Positions 53,244 through 62,546 are shown, counted from the first letter of the stretch. The stretch is DNA of 64,000 nt from Streptomyces himastatinicus ATCC 53653 (GCF_000158915.1 NZ_GG657754.1:8830124-8894123), one strand, 5' to 3'. Made by a program: numbers and translations. The notes: generated from the sequence alone by a model not told the origin.

Positions 53244-56200
53244 GTGACGCCACGCAAGTACCCGAGCCCCCGTAGCCATCGCCGTGGGCCACGAAGAATC
53301 ACCGGGCTGCTCCTCGCGGCCCTTCTCACCGGCGGCCTCGCGACACCGTCCGCCGGGGCGAACGAGAAGCGATTAGCGGACCCGCCTCCCCAGGAACCCG
53401 GCGTCACCCTCCGCGTCTTCGACATCCAGTCCCCGCTGAGCAAGCTCTGCGACCTCAAGCCGGCCCAGACCCCCAACGTCGACAAGCTGATCCCCACCGT
53501 CGACTGGTCCTCCACGGAGGGCTTCGGTTTCACCGACAACTTCGTGTCGCAGATCATCGGCAACATCAACGTCCCCGCCGACGGTGCGTACACCTTCCGC
53601 CTGATCAGCGACGACGGCTCCCGTCTGCTCATCGACGGGAGGAGGGTCATCGACCACGACGGACTGCACGGCGCCGAGCCGAAGGACGGCGAGGTCACCC
53701 TTTCCCCCGGCTACCACGCCCTGCGGATCGACCACTTCGATCGCGGCGGCGACCAGCAGGTCACCCTCCAGTGGAAGCCGCCGGGCGCCGACGGCTTCAC
53801 CCTCGTCCCGAACTCCGTGCTCAGTACCGACGCCGATGTCGTCCGTGTCACCGCCCCGGGCCGCAAGGAGTGCGAGGGCAGTTACGACACCCCCGGCGAC
53901 GGCCTCCCGCTGACCTCGGTCAACCCCGGCTACACCCTGACCGATCTGCGCCCCGAGGGCTTCGAGCCGCAGGTCTCCGCGATGGACTGGTTACCGGGTG
54001 GCCGGCTCGCCGTGACGACGTGGGGCGGCAGCACCAAGTCGGAGGGGGAGGTGTACATCCTCGACCACGTCACGGGTGACACCGGCCCGGAGAAGGTCAC
54101 GTACCAGAAGATCGCCGACGGCCTGAAGGAGCCGATGGGGATCACGTACGTCGGCGGAAAGCTGTACGTCTCGGAGAAGCACCAGCTCACCGAGCTGTCC
54201 GACACCGAGGGCGACAACACCGCGGGCGAGATCCGCAAGGTCGCCGACTGGCCGTACGGAGGGAACTTCCACGAGTTCGCCTTCGGACTGCTCTACGAGC
54301 GCGGGAACTTCTATCTGAATCTGTCCGTCGCCATCAACCAGGGCGGTGCGACGACCGATCCGCAGCCCGCCGCGAACCGCGGCACCACCATCAAGGTGAA
54401 CAGGAAGACCGGCAAGGTCAGTTACCTGGCCGGCGGCCTCCGCACACCGAACGGCATCGGACGGGGTCCGAAGGGGGAGCTGTTCGTCACCGACAACCAG
54501 GGCGGCTGGCTGCCCGCCTCCAAGCTGCTCCACATCAAGAAGGACCGGTTCTTCAACCACTACACCAACCCGGACGGTCCGTTCGACGGCCGCTCCGTCA
54601 CCAAGCCGGTGCTCTGGCTGCCGCAGAACGAGATAGCCAACTCGCCCAGCACACCGATGCTGTTGAAGAAGGGGCCCTTCGCCGGACAGATGCTCTTCGG
54701 CGACGTCACCTACGGCGGAATCCAGCGGGCCGACCTGGAGAAGGTGGACGGCGAATACCAGGGCGCGGTGTTCCGGCACACCCAGGGCCTGGAGGCCGGT
54801 ATCAGCCGGATCAGCACCGGACCGGACGGTGCGATCTACGCGGGCGGCCTCGGCGCCGACGGAAACTGGGGCCAGGAAGGCAAACTCCGCTTCGGCCTTC
54901 AGAAACTCACGCCGAACGGCACGACCGCCTTCGACATCACGACCATGCGCGCCACCCGCGACGGCTTCGACCTCACCTACACCAAACCCCTGTCGGAGGA
55001 GACGGCCGCCAGGCTGACGAGCGGCGCCTACTCCGTCGAGCAGTGGCGCTACGTCCCCACCCCGGCGTACGGGGGCCCCAAGATCGACGAAGAGGTCCTC
55101 CCCGTCGCGGCCGCCCGGCTGTCCGACGACCGTCGCAAGGTCCGCCTCACCATCCCCGGCCTGAAGACCGACCGGGTGGTGCACGTCCGATCGCCGCGCC
55201 CGTTCTCCTCGGCCGGGGGCGAGCAGCTCTGGTCCACCGAAGCCTGGTACACGCTCAACGCGCGCCCGGGTCCCGAGCAGCCCGTCACCTCGTACGACGC
55301 CGAGTCGGCACGCCTGTCCGGGGGAGCGGACATCGACACCGAGCATGCCGGTTACACCGGCGGTGGCTTCGTCGACGGCTTCGGAACTCCCGGCGCCACC
55401 GCCACCTTCGAGGTCGACGCACCCGCGAAGGGCAGCTACGACGTGGCACTGCGCTACGGCAACGGCCCCGACCCCTTCACCGGCACCAAGACGATCGGCG
55501 TCAGCGTGGGCGGCGGGCAGGAGCGGCAGACCAGCCTCCCCTCCACCGGCGCCTGGAACCGCTGGTCCACCAAGACCGAGCGGCTCACCCTGCGCAAGGG
55601 CCGCAACACCATCACCTACACCCACCGGCCCGAGGACACCGGCCACGTCAACCTCGACATGATCGAGGTGCGCAGAGCCGGTGGCCGCATCGACCTGTTC
55701 TCCGGCGGCAGCGTCTCCACCGCCTGGCAGCACCCGGACGGCCGGAGCGTCGAATGGCCGCACACCGCCGAGGATTCCCTCGAGGTGTGCTGTGGCGACA
55801 TCCGCACCAAACAGGCCTTCGGCGACTTCAGGCTGCACGCCGAATTCCGGGTGCCGAAGCTGCCGGACGACGTCACCGGGCAGGACCGCGGGAACAGCGG
55901 AATCTACCTCCAGGAGCGGTACGAGATCCAGATCCTGGACTCCTTCGGAGTGGAGAAGCTCGCCCCGAACGAGGCCGCGTCCATCTATGACAAAAGGGCC
56001 GCCGACCTGAACGCCGCCACTCCACCGGAAACCTGGCAGACGTACGACATCGATTTCCGTGCGGCCCGTTTCGACACCGCGGGCCGGAAGACCGATGACG
56101 CCAGGATCACCGTGGTGTGGAACGGCAGGAAGGTCCACGACGACGTGGCGGTGGACGGTCCGACCGGCGGCGGCGACGCCGAAGCGGCCGCGGCGGGCGC

Positions 56201-56267
56201 GATCCGGCTCCAGGACCACGGCAACAAGGTCCGCTTCAGGAACCTCTGGATCGAGCCGCTGGGCTGA
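53244..56267 (+). CDS. Secreted PA14 / sugar-dehydrogenase-like propeller / CBM / DUF1080 protein
   Basis: The 1007-residue exported protein has a basic, hydrophobic signal (RSHRRGPRRITGLLLAALLT, possibly Tat, about residues 9-28) and a PA14 carbohydrate-binding domain (about 45-180; FVSQIIGNINVPADGAYTFR, SDDGSRLLIDG). A glucose/sorbosone-dehydrogenase-like beta-propeller follows (about 215-580; ADGLKEPMGITYVGGKLYVS, AGGLRTPNGIGRGPKGELFV). A CBM6/35-like module sits at about 690-805, and a C-terminal DUF1080 (3-keto-glycoside hydrolase-like) domain at about 815-1007. It probably acts on extracellular glycans. GTG at 53244 follows AGGAGGA. TTA codons occur at 53373 and 53991, implying dependence on the bldA tRNA. 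A long hairpin follows. Confidence 0.88.
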   Translation: MTPRKYPSPRSHRRGPRRITGLLLAALLTGGLATPSAGANEKRLADPPPQEPGVTLRVFDIQSPLSKLCDLKPAQTPNVDKLIPTVDWSSTEGFGFTDNFVSQIIGNINVPADGAYTFRLISDDGSRLLIDGRRVIDHDGLHGAEPKDGEVTLSPGYHALRIDHFDRGGDQQVTLQWKPPGADGFTLVPNSVLSTDADVVRVTAPGRKECEGSYDTPGDGLPLTSVNPGYTLTDLRPEGFEPQVSAMDWLPGGRLAVTTWGGSTKSEGEVYILDHVTGDTGPEKVTYQKIADGLKEPMGITYVGGKLYVSEKHQLTELSDTEGDNTAGEIRKVADWPYGGNFHEFAFGLLYERGNFYLNLSVAINQGGATTDPQPAANRGTTIKVNRKTGKVSYLAGGLRTPNGIGRGPKGELFVTDNQGGWLPASKLLHIKKDRFFNHYTNPDGPFDGRSVTKPVLWLPQNEIANSPSTPMLLKKGPFAGQMLFGDVTYGGIQRADLEKVDGEYQGAVFRHTQGLEAGISRISTGPDGAIYAGGLGADGNWGQEGKLRFGLQKLTPNGTTAFDITTMRATRDGFDLTYTKPLSEETAARLTSGAYSVEQWRYVPTPAYGGPKIDEEVLPVAAARLSDDRRKVRLTIPGLKTDRVVHVRSPRPFSSAGGEQLWSTEAWYTLNARPGPEQPVTSYDAESARLSGGADIDTEHAGYTGGGFVDGFGTPGATATFEVDAPAKGSYDVALRYGNGPDPFTGTKTIGVSVGGGQERQTSLPSTGAWNRWSTKTERLTLRKGRNTITYTHRPEDTGHVNLDMIEVRRAGGRIDLFSGGSVSTAWQHPDGRSVEWPHTAEDSLEVCCGDIRTKQAFGDFRLHAEFRVPKLPDDVTGQDRGNSGIYLQERYEIQILDSFGVEKLAPNEAASIYDKRAADLNAATPPETWQTYDIDFRAARFDTAGRKTDDARITVVWNGRKVHDDVAVDGPTGGGDAEAAAAGAIRLQDHGNKVRFRNLWIEPLG

Positions 56268-56281
56268 CAGCCGGCGGAAGG

Positions 56282-56347
56282 AGCTGTCCCGGGTCCGCGA
56301 ACCCACCGTGCCTGACCACGCACGGCTTCGCCGGGCCCGGGACAGCT
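56282..56347 (+). terminator. Long bipartite stem-loop after the PA14 protein gene
   Basis: AGCTGTCCCGGG (56282) pairs exactly with CCCGGGACAGCT (56336). Inside the loop a second hairpin is formed by CCGTGC and GCACGG. It lies 14 bp after the stop and separates this gene from the allantoin-type operon, so it is a likely terminator. Confidence 0.8.
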
Positions 56348-56416
56348 GTGCTCATGGCCCCTTGGGCGAACCCGCTGCTGCCGACCCCTTGACGGCGCAG
56401 TTGGGTGAAAACTACG

Positions 56417-56452
56417 TTTCGCTTCACGGAAGTCTACTTCCGCTTTATGGAA
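56417..56452 (+). promoter_or_regulatory. Tandem operator upstream of the allantoin/hydantoin operon
   Basis: TTTCGCTTCACGGAA (56417-56431) and TTCCGCTTTATGGAA (56438-56452) are 12/15 identical, each with TTYC...GGAA dyad symmetry. They are spaced 21 bp apart, that is, two helical turns on one face. They lie 49-84 bp before the permease ATG. Purine-degradation operons are often controlled by IclR- or GntR-type repressors with such sites; the regulator itself is not in the window. Confidence 0.6.
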
Positions 56453-56500
56453 ACTGGAAACCTCCAGGCGTGCGCCATCTACTCCCCTCTGGAGCGCCGT

Positions 56501-57982
56501 ATGACAGCTGTAGAAGACCGATCGCGCGTGGAAACCGAGGGCGGTGTCAGCTCCGGGCTGTACACGTACGATCTCGCCCCGACGAAGAAGGAAGGGCGCC
56601 GCTGGGGCGCCTACAACGTTTTCACGCTCTGGGCCAACGACGTGCACAGTCTCGGAAATTACGCCTTCGCCATCGGCCTCTTCGCGCTCGGGCTCAACGT
56701 ATGGGGCATTCTGGCGGCCTTCGCGCTCGCCTCCGTTCTGCTCTTTCTCCTGCTGACGCTGTCCGGCTTCATGGGGCACAAGACGGGCGTCCCCTTTCCC
56801 GTCATGGGCCGTATGGCGTTCGGTATCAAGGGGGCGAAGATACCGGCCGTCGTCCGGGGCGCCGTGGCCATCGCCTGGTTCGGTATCCAGACCTACCTCG
56901 CCTCTTCGGTCTTGAGCGCCCTTCTCGTCTCGATGTTTCCCGGACTCCGCGCCATGGACGCGAACTCCCTGCTCGGCCAGTCCACGCTCGGCTGGATCAC
57001 CTTCCTGGCCCTGTGGATCCTCCAGGTGCTCATCGTGAGCTACGGGATGCAGATGATCCGGCGGTACATGGCCTTCGCTGCGCCCACGACCCTGATCACC
57101 ATGTGTGCCCTCGCGGTCTGGATGTTCGTACGCGCGGACGGTTCGATCTCGCTGTCCGTCGACGAGCCGCTCATCGGCGCCGAGATGTGGATGCAGATCC
57201 TTCAGGGCGCCGCGCTGTGGGTGGTGATCTACGGAACGTTCGTGCTCAACTTCTGCGACTTCACCCGGTCCGCGAAGAGCCGCGGCTCCATCGTCCGCGG
57301 AAACGTGATCGGTATCCCGGTGAACATGCTCTTCTTCGCCGTCATCGTCGTGGTGCTCAGCGGGGCGCAGTTCAAGCTCGACGGGCACGTCATCACCAGT
57401 CCCACGGACATCGTCCGGACGATCCCGAACGAGTTCCTGCTGGCCGCGGCCTCACTCGCGCTCATCACCCTGACGATCGCGGTGAACCTGCTGGCCAACT
57501 TCGTGGCACCGATCTACGCACTGATCGACCTCTTCCCCCGTCGGCTGAACTTCCGCCGCGCCGGCCTGGTGAGCGCGGGCATCGGTCTGGTGATCCTGCC
57601 GTGGAACCTCTACAACAGCCCGGTCGTGGTGAACTACTTCCTCGGCGGGCTCGGCGCCCTGCTCGGACCGCTGTTCGGCGTGATCATGGCGGACTACTGG
57701 CTGCTGCGGAAGTCCCGCGTGAACGTGCCCGACCTCTACACCGACGACGCCCAGGGCGAGTACCACTACCGCCGCGGCTACAACCCCCGGGCCGTCTGGG
57801 CCTTCGCACCCAGCGCCGCGATCGCCGTCACCATGGCCCTGGCACCCGTGTTCCACGCCGTGGCCGGGTTCTCCTGGTTCATCGGAGCCGTCCTCGCCGC
57901 GGCGCTGTACGCGGTCATCGCGGACCGTACGGTGCAGCATCGGGACGTGGACGGTGAGGCCCTCGCCGTCGCCGCCGAATGA
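56501..57982 (+). CDS. NCS1-family allantoin/hydantoin/nucleobase permease
   Basis: The 493-residue, 12-segment transporter has NCS1 features: YNVFTLWANDVHSLGNYAFA near residue 40, GVPFPVMGRMAFGIKGAKIP, and NFCDFTRSAKSRGSIVRGN in the middle of the chain. It would import allantoin, hydantoin or a nucleobase by cation symport. ATG at 56501 has GGAG upstream. The frame is open to 56405, but that stretch contains the tandem operator. The following gene begins 23 bp after its stop, and together with allantoinase they form an operon. Confidence 0.88.
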   Translation: MTAVEDRSRVETEGGVSSGLYTYDLAPTKKEGRRWGAYNVFTLWANDVHSLGNYAFAIGLFALGLNVWGILAAFALASVLLFLLLTLSGFMGHKTGVPFPVMGRMAFGIKGAKIPAVVRGAVAIAWFGIQTYLASSVLSALLVSMFPGLRAMDANSLLGQSTLGWITFLALWILQVLIVSYGMQMIRRYMAFAAPTTLITMCALAVWMFVRADGSISLSVDEPLIGAEMWMQILQGAALWVVIYGTFVLNFCDFTRSAKSRGSIVRGNVIGIPVNMLFFAVIVVVLSGAQFKLDGHVITSPTDIVRTIPNEFLLAAASLALITLTIAVNLLANFVAPIYALIDLFPRRLNFRRAGLVSAGIGLVILPWNLYNSPVVVNYFLGGLGALLGPLFGVIMADYWLLRKSRVNVPDLYTDDAQGEYHYRRGYNPRAVWAFAPSAAIAVTMALAPVFHAVAGFSWFIGAVLAAALYAVIADRTVQHRDVDGEALAVAAE

Positions 57983-58005
57983 ACCACTCATCAGAAGGCC
58001 GAACC

Positions 58006-58728
58006 ATGCGCATCCTCGTTGTGAACGTCAACACCACGCCGTCCATCACCGACTCGATCGGCCAGCAGGCGGCCAGTGTGGCATCGCCCGGTACCGAGAT
58101 CATTCCGCTGACGCCCGCCTTCGGGGCGGAGTCGGTCGAGGGCAATTACGAGAGTTACCTCGCCGCCATCGCCGTGATGGAAACCGTCCGCGCCTATCCG
58201 GAGCCGTTCGACGCCGTGATCCAGGCCGGATACGGCGAACACGGCCGGGAAGGGCTACAGGAACTGCTCGACGTTCCGGTGGTCGACATCACCGAGGCGG
58301 CCGCGAGCACCGCCCAGTTCCTCGGCCGCTGCTACTCCGTCGTCACGAGCCTCGACCGCACGGTCCCGTTGATCGAGGAGCGCCTCCACTCCGCCGGTCT
58401 GAGCGCCCGGTGCGCCTCCGTACGCGCCAGCGGACTCGCCGTACTCGATCTGGAACGGGACGAGACCGCCGCCGTCGACGCCATTGCCGAGCAGGCCGCC
58501 CGTGCGGTGGAGGACGACCGGGCGGAGGTGATCTGCCTGGGCTGCGGCGGCATGTCCGGCCTCACCGAACGCGTCGTCGACCGTACCGGGGTCCCCGTCG
58601 TCGACGGGGTGACGGCGGCCGTGACGATCGCCGAATCCCTCGTCCGGCTCGGCCTGTCCACCTCCAAGGTGCGTACCTACGCACCACCTCGGCCCAAGAA
58701 GATCGTCAATTGGCCCCCACGGGCGTGA
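58006..58728 (+). CDS. Asp/Glu/hydantoin racemase-superfamily protein with one catalytic Cys replaced
   Basis: The 240-residue protein (MRILVVNVNTTPSITDSIGQ) belongs to the aspartate/glutamate/hydantoin racemase superfamily. Racemases use two cysteines. The distal one is present (VICLGCGGMSGL), but at the position of the proximal ACFGDPG motif this protein has AGYGEHG, with Gly instead of Cys. One-cysteine members such as arylmalonate decarboxylase are not racemases, so hydantoin or allantoin racemase activity is doubtful. ATG at 58006 follows AGAAGG and is preferred to the ATG at 57979 that overlaps the permease stop. Confidence 0.8.
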   Translation: MRILVVNVNTTPSITDSIGQQAASVASPGTEIIPLTPAFGAESVEGNYESYLAAIAVMETVRAYPEPFDAVIQAGYGEHGREGLQELLDVPVVDITEAAASTAQFLGRCYSVVTSLDRTVPLIEERLHSAGLSARCASVRASGLAVLDLERDETAAVDAIAEQAARAVEDDRAEVICLGCGGMSGLTERVVDRTGVPVVDGVTAAVTIAESLVRLGLSTSKVRTYAPPRPKKIVNWPPRA

Positions 58729-58793
58729 TGACACGGTGCGACAGCGCATCGAGGAAGAACCCGTAAGGAAGAACACGTAAGAAGGAGCGTCCG

Positions 58794-60134
58794 TTGCCCG
58801 ACATACAGCTCGTACTCCGCTCGACACGCGTTGTCACGCCCACGGGCACGCGCCCCGCGTCCGTGACCGTCGCCGACGGCCGGATCGTGGATGTGCTGCC
58901 ACACGACGCCGAGGTGCCGGCGGGGGCACGGCTGGAAGACGTCGGTGATGACGCCGTGCTGCCCGGCCTTGTCGACACCCACGTCCATGTGAACGACCCC
59001 GGGCGCAGCGAGTGGGAGGGCTTCTGGACCGCCACCCGGGCGGCAGCCGCCGGCGGCATCACCACCCTCATCGACATGCCGCTCAACTCGCTGCCTCCCA
59101 CGACCACCCTCGACAATCTGCGCGTCAAGCAGGAGGTGGCCCGCTCCAAGGCACACATCGACACCGGCTTCTGGGGCGGTGCGATTCCCGGCAACGTGGG
59201 CGACCTGCGGCAGCTGCACGAGGCGGGCGTCTTCGGCTTCAAGTGCTTCCTCTCGCCCTCCGGCGTCGAGGAGTTCCCGGAGCTCGACCCGGCCCGACTG
59301 GCCGCCGCCATGGCCGAGATCGCCTCCTTCGACGGGCTGCTGATCGTGCACGCGGAGGACCCGGGCCACCTGGCCGCCGCTCCGCAGAGGGGCGGTGCCG
59401 CGTACGCCGACTTCCTGGCTTCCCGTCCCCGGGCGGCCGAGAACGATGCCATCGCCCTCTTGATCAAACTTGCCCGTGAGTACGAGGCCCGTGTGCATGT
59501 GCTGCACCTGTCCTCCAGCGACGCCCTGCCGCTCATCGCCGACGCGCGGCGCGAGGGCGTCCGCGTCACCGCGGAGACCTGCCCGCACTTCCTCACCCTC
59601 ACCGCCGAGGATGTCCCGGACGGCGCCACCGAGTTCAAGTGCTGTCCGCCCATCCGCGAGCGCGAGAACCAGGACGCCCTCTGGGAGGGCCTGGCCGAGG
59701 GCAGTCTCGACTGCGTCGTCTCCGACCATTCGCCCTGCACCACCGACCTCAAGACCCCCGACTTCGGCACGGCCTGGGGCGGAATCTCCTCCCTCCAGCT
59801 CGGGCTCCCCGTCATCTGGACCGCCGCCCGCGAGCGGGGCCACAGCCTCGAGGACATCGCCCGCTGGATGTCCCACGGCCCCGCACAGGTGGCCGGTCTG
59901 TCCCACAAGGGCGCCATCGCCCCCGGCCATGACGCCGACTTCGCGGTCGTCGCCCCCGAACAGACCTTCACCGTGGACCCGGGACGGCTCCACCACCGCA
60001 ACCAGATCACCGCCTACGCGGACAAGACCTTGCACGGCGTCGTCCGCGGGACCTGGCTGCGCGGTGAACGGATCGCCGAGGACGGGAGCGTCACCCAGAG
60101 GGCCGGCCGACTGATCGAGAGGCACGGGGGATGA
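58794..60134 (+). CDS. allB: Allantoinase / hydantoinase-family amidohydrolase
   Basis: The 446-residue enzyme opens the allantoin (or hydantoin) ring to allantoate. Metal ligands are seen as VDTHVHVNDPGRSEWEGF (HxH), GFKCFLSPSG (bridging Lys), LLIVHAEDPG, VLHLSSS and CVVSDHSPC (Asp). The NDPGRSEWEGF signature is characteristic of allantoinases rather than dihydropyrimidinases. TTG at 58794 follows AAGGAG at good spacing. It is the last gene of the permease operon and runs convergently to the pdxA-like gene with only 16 bp between. Confidence 0.88.
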   Translation: MPDIQLVLRSTRVVTPTGTRPASVTVADGRIVDVLPHDAEVPAGARLEDVGDDAVLPGLVDTHVHVNDPGRSEWEGFWTATRAAAAGGITTLIDMPLNSLPPTTTLDNLRVKQEVARSKAHIDTGFWGGAIPGNVGDLRQLHEAGVFGFKCFLSPSGVEEFPELDPARLAAAMAEIASFDGLLIVHAEDPGHLAAAPQRGGAAYADFLASRPRAAENDAIALLIKLAREYEARVHVLHLSSSDALPLIADARREGVRVTAETCPHFLTLTAEDVPDGATEFKCCPPIRERENQDALWEGLAEGSLDCVVSDHSPCTTDLKTPDFGTAWGGISSLQLGLPVIWTAARERGHSLEDIARWMSHGPAQVAGLSHKGAIAPGHDADFAVVAPEQTFTVDPGRLHHRNQITAYADKTLHGVVRGTWLRGERIAEDGSVTQRAGRLIERHGG

Positions 60135-60150
60135 CCGCGGCGCCCGCGGC

Positions 60151-61164
60151 TCAGGCCACCGGAGCGGCGGGCACCGTGGCCATCTCGGCCGCCTGGCGCA
60201 GCGCCTCGACCATGCTGCCGGGCTCCGCCGTGCCCGTTCCGGCGATGTCGAACGCGGTGCCGTGGTCGACCGAGGTGCGGATGACGGGCAGGCCCACGGT
60301 GAGGTTGACGCCCGCCTCGATGCCCAGGACCTTGACCGGGCCGTGGCCCTGGTCGTGGTACATCGCCACGATCAGGTCGTAGTCGCCGCGTGATGCGAGG
60401 AAGAAGGCGGTGTCGGCGGGGAGCGGGCCCCGGGCGTCGATGCCTTCGGCGCGCAGGATGTCCAGGGCCGGGACGATCTTCTCGTCCTCCTCGCCGTAGC
60501 CGAACAGGCCGTTCTCGCCCGCGTGCGGGTTGATGCCGCAGACGCCGATGACGGGGTTCGGGGTGCCCGCGCGGACCATCGCCTCGTGGCCGCGGCGCAC
60601 GGTGCGCTCGACGAGGCCCGGCTCGATCCGGTTGACGGCGTCGATCAGGCCGATGTGCGTGGTGACGTGGATGACCTTCACCTTCTCGGTGGAGAGCATC
60701 ATCGAGACCTCCTGGGTCCCGGTCAGATGGGCGAGGAGTTCGGTGTGGCCGGGGTAGATGTGGCCGGCGGCGTGCAGGGCCTCCTTGTTGAGCGGTGCGG
60801 TGCAGATGGCGTGCACCTCTCCGGCCACGGCGAGTTCGGCGGCACGCTTGATGTACGTGTACGCGGCGCCGCCCGCAACCGGCGACAGCGTGCCCCAGGG
60901 CAGATCGGCGGGGAGCAGAGCGAGGTCGAGCACGTTGACGCGGCCGGGAGTGAACTCGGCGTCGCGCGGGTGGTCGACGGCGGCGATCTCGCAGTCCAGG
61001 CCGAGGATTCCGGCGGCCTCGCGCAGCCGCTGCGCGTCGCCGATGACGACGGGGCGGCAGCGGGTCAGGACGGCCTCGTCGAGCAGCGCCGCGACGATGA
61101 CCTCGGGGCCGATGCCGGCGCCGTCGCCCATGGTGACGGCGATGAGGGGGAGGGGGGTGCGCAT
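60151..61164 (-). CDS. PdxA-family 4-phospho-sugar-acid dehydrogenase (PdxA2-like)
   Basis: The 337-residue protein has PdxA metal and substrate motifs: VTMGDGAGIGPEV, CTAPLNKEAL, YPGHTELLA, GINPHAGENG and MYHDQGHGPVK. In vitamin B6 synthesis PdxA oxidises 4-phosphohydroxythreonine. Copies next to a DUF1537 kinase instead oxidise 4-phospho-D-threonate or -erythronate to dihydroxyacetone phosphate and CO2. The kinase gene begins the same transcript 39 bp upstream, so the catabolic role is preferred. Confidence 0.87.
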   Translation of the reverse strand: MRTPLPLIAVTMGDGAGIGPEVIVAALLDEAVLTRCRPVVIGDAQRLREAAGILGLDCEIAAVDHPRDAEFTPGRVNVLDLALLPADLPWGTLSPVAGGAAYTYIKRAAELAVAGEVHAICTAPLNKEALHAAGHIYPGHTELLAHLTGTQEVSMMLSTEKVKVIHVTTHIGLIDAVNRIEPGLVERTVRRGHEAMVRAGTPNPVIGVCGINPHAGENGLFGYGEEDEKIVPALDILRAEGIDARGPLPADTAFFLASRGDYDLIVAMYHDQGHGPVKVLGIEAGVNLTVGLPVIRTSVDHGTAFDIAGTGTAEPGSMVEALRQAAEMATVPAAPVA

Positions 61165-61203
61165 GAGAACAACTCCAAGGCGGGAGGCGAGACGGTGGCG
61201 GAT

Positions 61204-62445
61204 TCAGGTGGCGGTCGTGGAGGCGGCCAGTCGGGGCCGTAGCGCGACAGCGATGCGCAGCAGCGAGTCCTCGGCGCCGTAGCTGCCGGGGCGGGTGACG
61301 ACGTGGCGGCCGTCGGGCGTGCGGGAGTGGACGGCGCCGTGGTGGATCTGGCCGAGCGGCTCCAACTCCCTTGTGCCCAGGGCGTCCAGGGTGGTGCGGG
61401 CGGTCTCGCCGCCGGTCAGGACGAGGTCCGGGCGGCCCGGGTACGCGGCGGCGAGCGCACCCAGAGCGGTGCTGAGGGTCCGCCCCGCGTGGAGGCGGGG
61501 GCCTGCCGAACCGTCGATGGACAGCACGGTCAGGGCGGGAGCGGCGGCGGTATGCGGGAGGCGAACCGTGCCCGCCGCCAAGTCGGCCGGATCCAGCGGC
61601 ACATGGTGCGCGCCGAGCGCGGTGAGATGCGCGATCTGCGCAACCGCGCCGGGCTCCGCGGTCCCCACGACGACGAGCAACGGGGCGCGGTCCCGGGCGG
61701 GTACGGGCGGGGGAGGGGCCGCAGTGGGACGCAGCGCGCGCCCGAGCGCGGCCGCCAGACCCCCGCTGCCCAGGAGCCGGAATCCGGGGCCGAGCCGCAG
61801 CGCGGCCGCGGCCACCGCGTCCAGGTCGGCGTCGGTCTCGGCGTCCGGAGCGGGGTGGGCACCGGACGCGGCGATGCGCCGTAGCTCCGCGTCCAGCGCG
61901 GCGGGGTCGGACCGTACGACGTCGAGGGGGACGGTCCGGACCGGCAGACCGGACAGCGCCTCGGGCAGCGAGCGGGGCGCGGACGCGCGTTCCGCGCGCC
62001 AGCCGTCCGTGCGGTGCAGCGGAACGCCGTTCATGTGCACGACGCCGCCGGTCACGGTGCGCCGCGCCGCGGGCAGCGCGGGGGCGATGACGACGGCCTC
62101 GGCGCCCTCGGCGTAGGCGGCGGCCTCCGCGGCGAGATGGCCGCGCAGCTGTGAGTCGACCTTCTTGTACAGCAGGCGGGGCGAGCCTGCCCGCACCGCG
62201 CGCAGCGCTGTCCGTACGGCGCGTGCCGCGTCGGCGGGTGGCAGACGACGGGTGTCCAGGTCCACGACGAGGTTGCACGCGACGGTGACCTCGGTCACAT
62301 CGGCGGCGTCGAGCGACAGACGGACGGGGCCGCCGAGCGCGCAGGCGGTCTCGGCCGCGCCGGACAGGTCGTCCGCGAGTGCGACGGCATACGGCGGTAC
62401 GGGCGGCGAGACGGATGGACGTGGGGGTGGGGGCGGGGGAGCCAC
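61204..62445 (-). CDS. Four-carbon acid sugar kinase (DUF1537 family)
   Basis: The 413-residue protein has the N-terminal DUF1537 domain (ALADDLSGAAETACALGG, then KKVDSQLRGHLAAE) and the C-terminal nucleotide-binding domain (LVLTGGETARTTLDALG). It phosphorylates D-threonate, D-erythronate or related acids at C4, feeding the PdxA-like dehydrogenase. The N-terminus starts with a proline run (PPPPPP) after the GTG start at 62445, which has AGGAGG upstream. Both genes face away from an aldo/keto reductase operon. Confidence 0.87.
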   Translation of the reverse strand: MAPPPPPPRPSVSPPVPPYAVALADDLSGAAETACALGGPVRLSLDAADVTEVTVACNLVVDLDTRRLPPADAARAVRTALRAVRAGSPRLLYKKVDSQLRGHLAAEAAAYAEGAEAVVIAPALPAARRTVTGGVVHMNGVPLHRTDGWRAERASAPRSLPEALSGLPVRTVPLDVVRSDPAALDAELRRIAASGAHPAPDAETDADLDAVAAAALRLGPGFRLLGSGGLAAALGRALRPTAAPPPPVPARDRAPLLVVVGTAEPGAVAQIAHLTALGAHHVPLDPADLAAGTVRLPHTAAAPALTVLSIDGSAGPRLHAGRTLSTALGALAAAYPGRPDLVLTGGETARTTLDALGTRELEPLGQIHHGAVHSRTPDGRHVVTRPGSYGAEDSLLRIAVALRPRLAASTTAT

Positions 62446-62529
62446 GGAACGGAACCTCCTCGGGCGTGCCCGGTGGCGGGCGACCCGGTGAGGATCATGG
62501 CATAAGTTGCGTGAAGTGCGCGAGAACTC

Positions 62530-62546
62530 TTGCGTGATTTACGCAA
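62530..62546. promoter_or_regulatory. Palindromic operator, site 1 of the sugar-acid locus
   Basis: TTGCGT-GATTT-ACGCAA is a perfect 6-bp inverted repeat with a 5-bp spacer, located 85-101 bp upstream of the kinase GTG. A matching half-site TTGCGTGA lies 23 bp away at 62507. Confidence 0.65.

Noticed and set aside
56405..56500. Extended N-terminus of the NCS1 permease
   Set aside because: The region contains the tandem operator and lacks a ribosome-binding site, whereas ATG 56501 has one.
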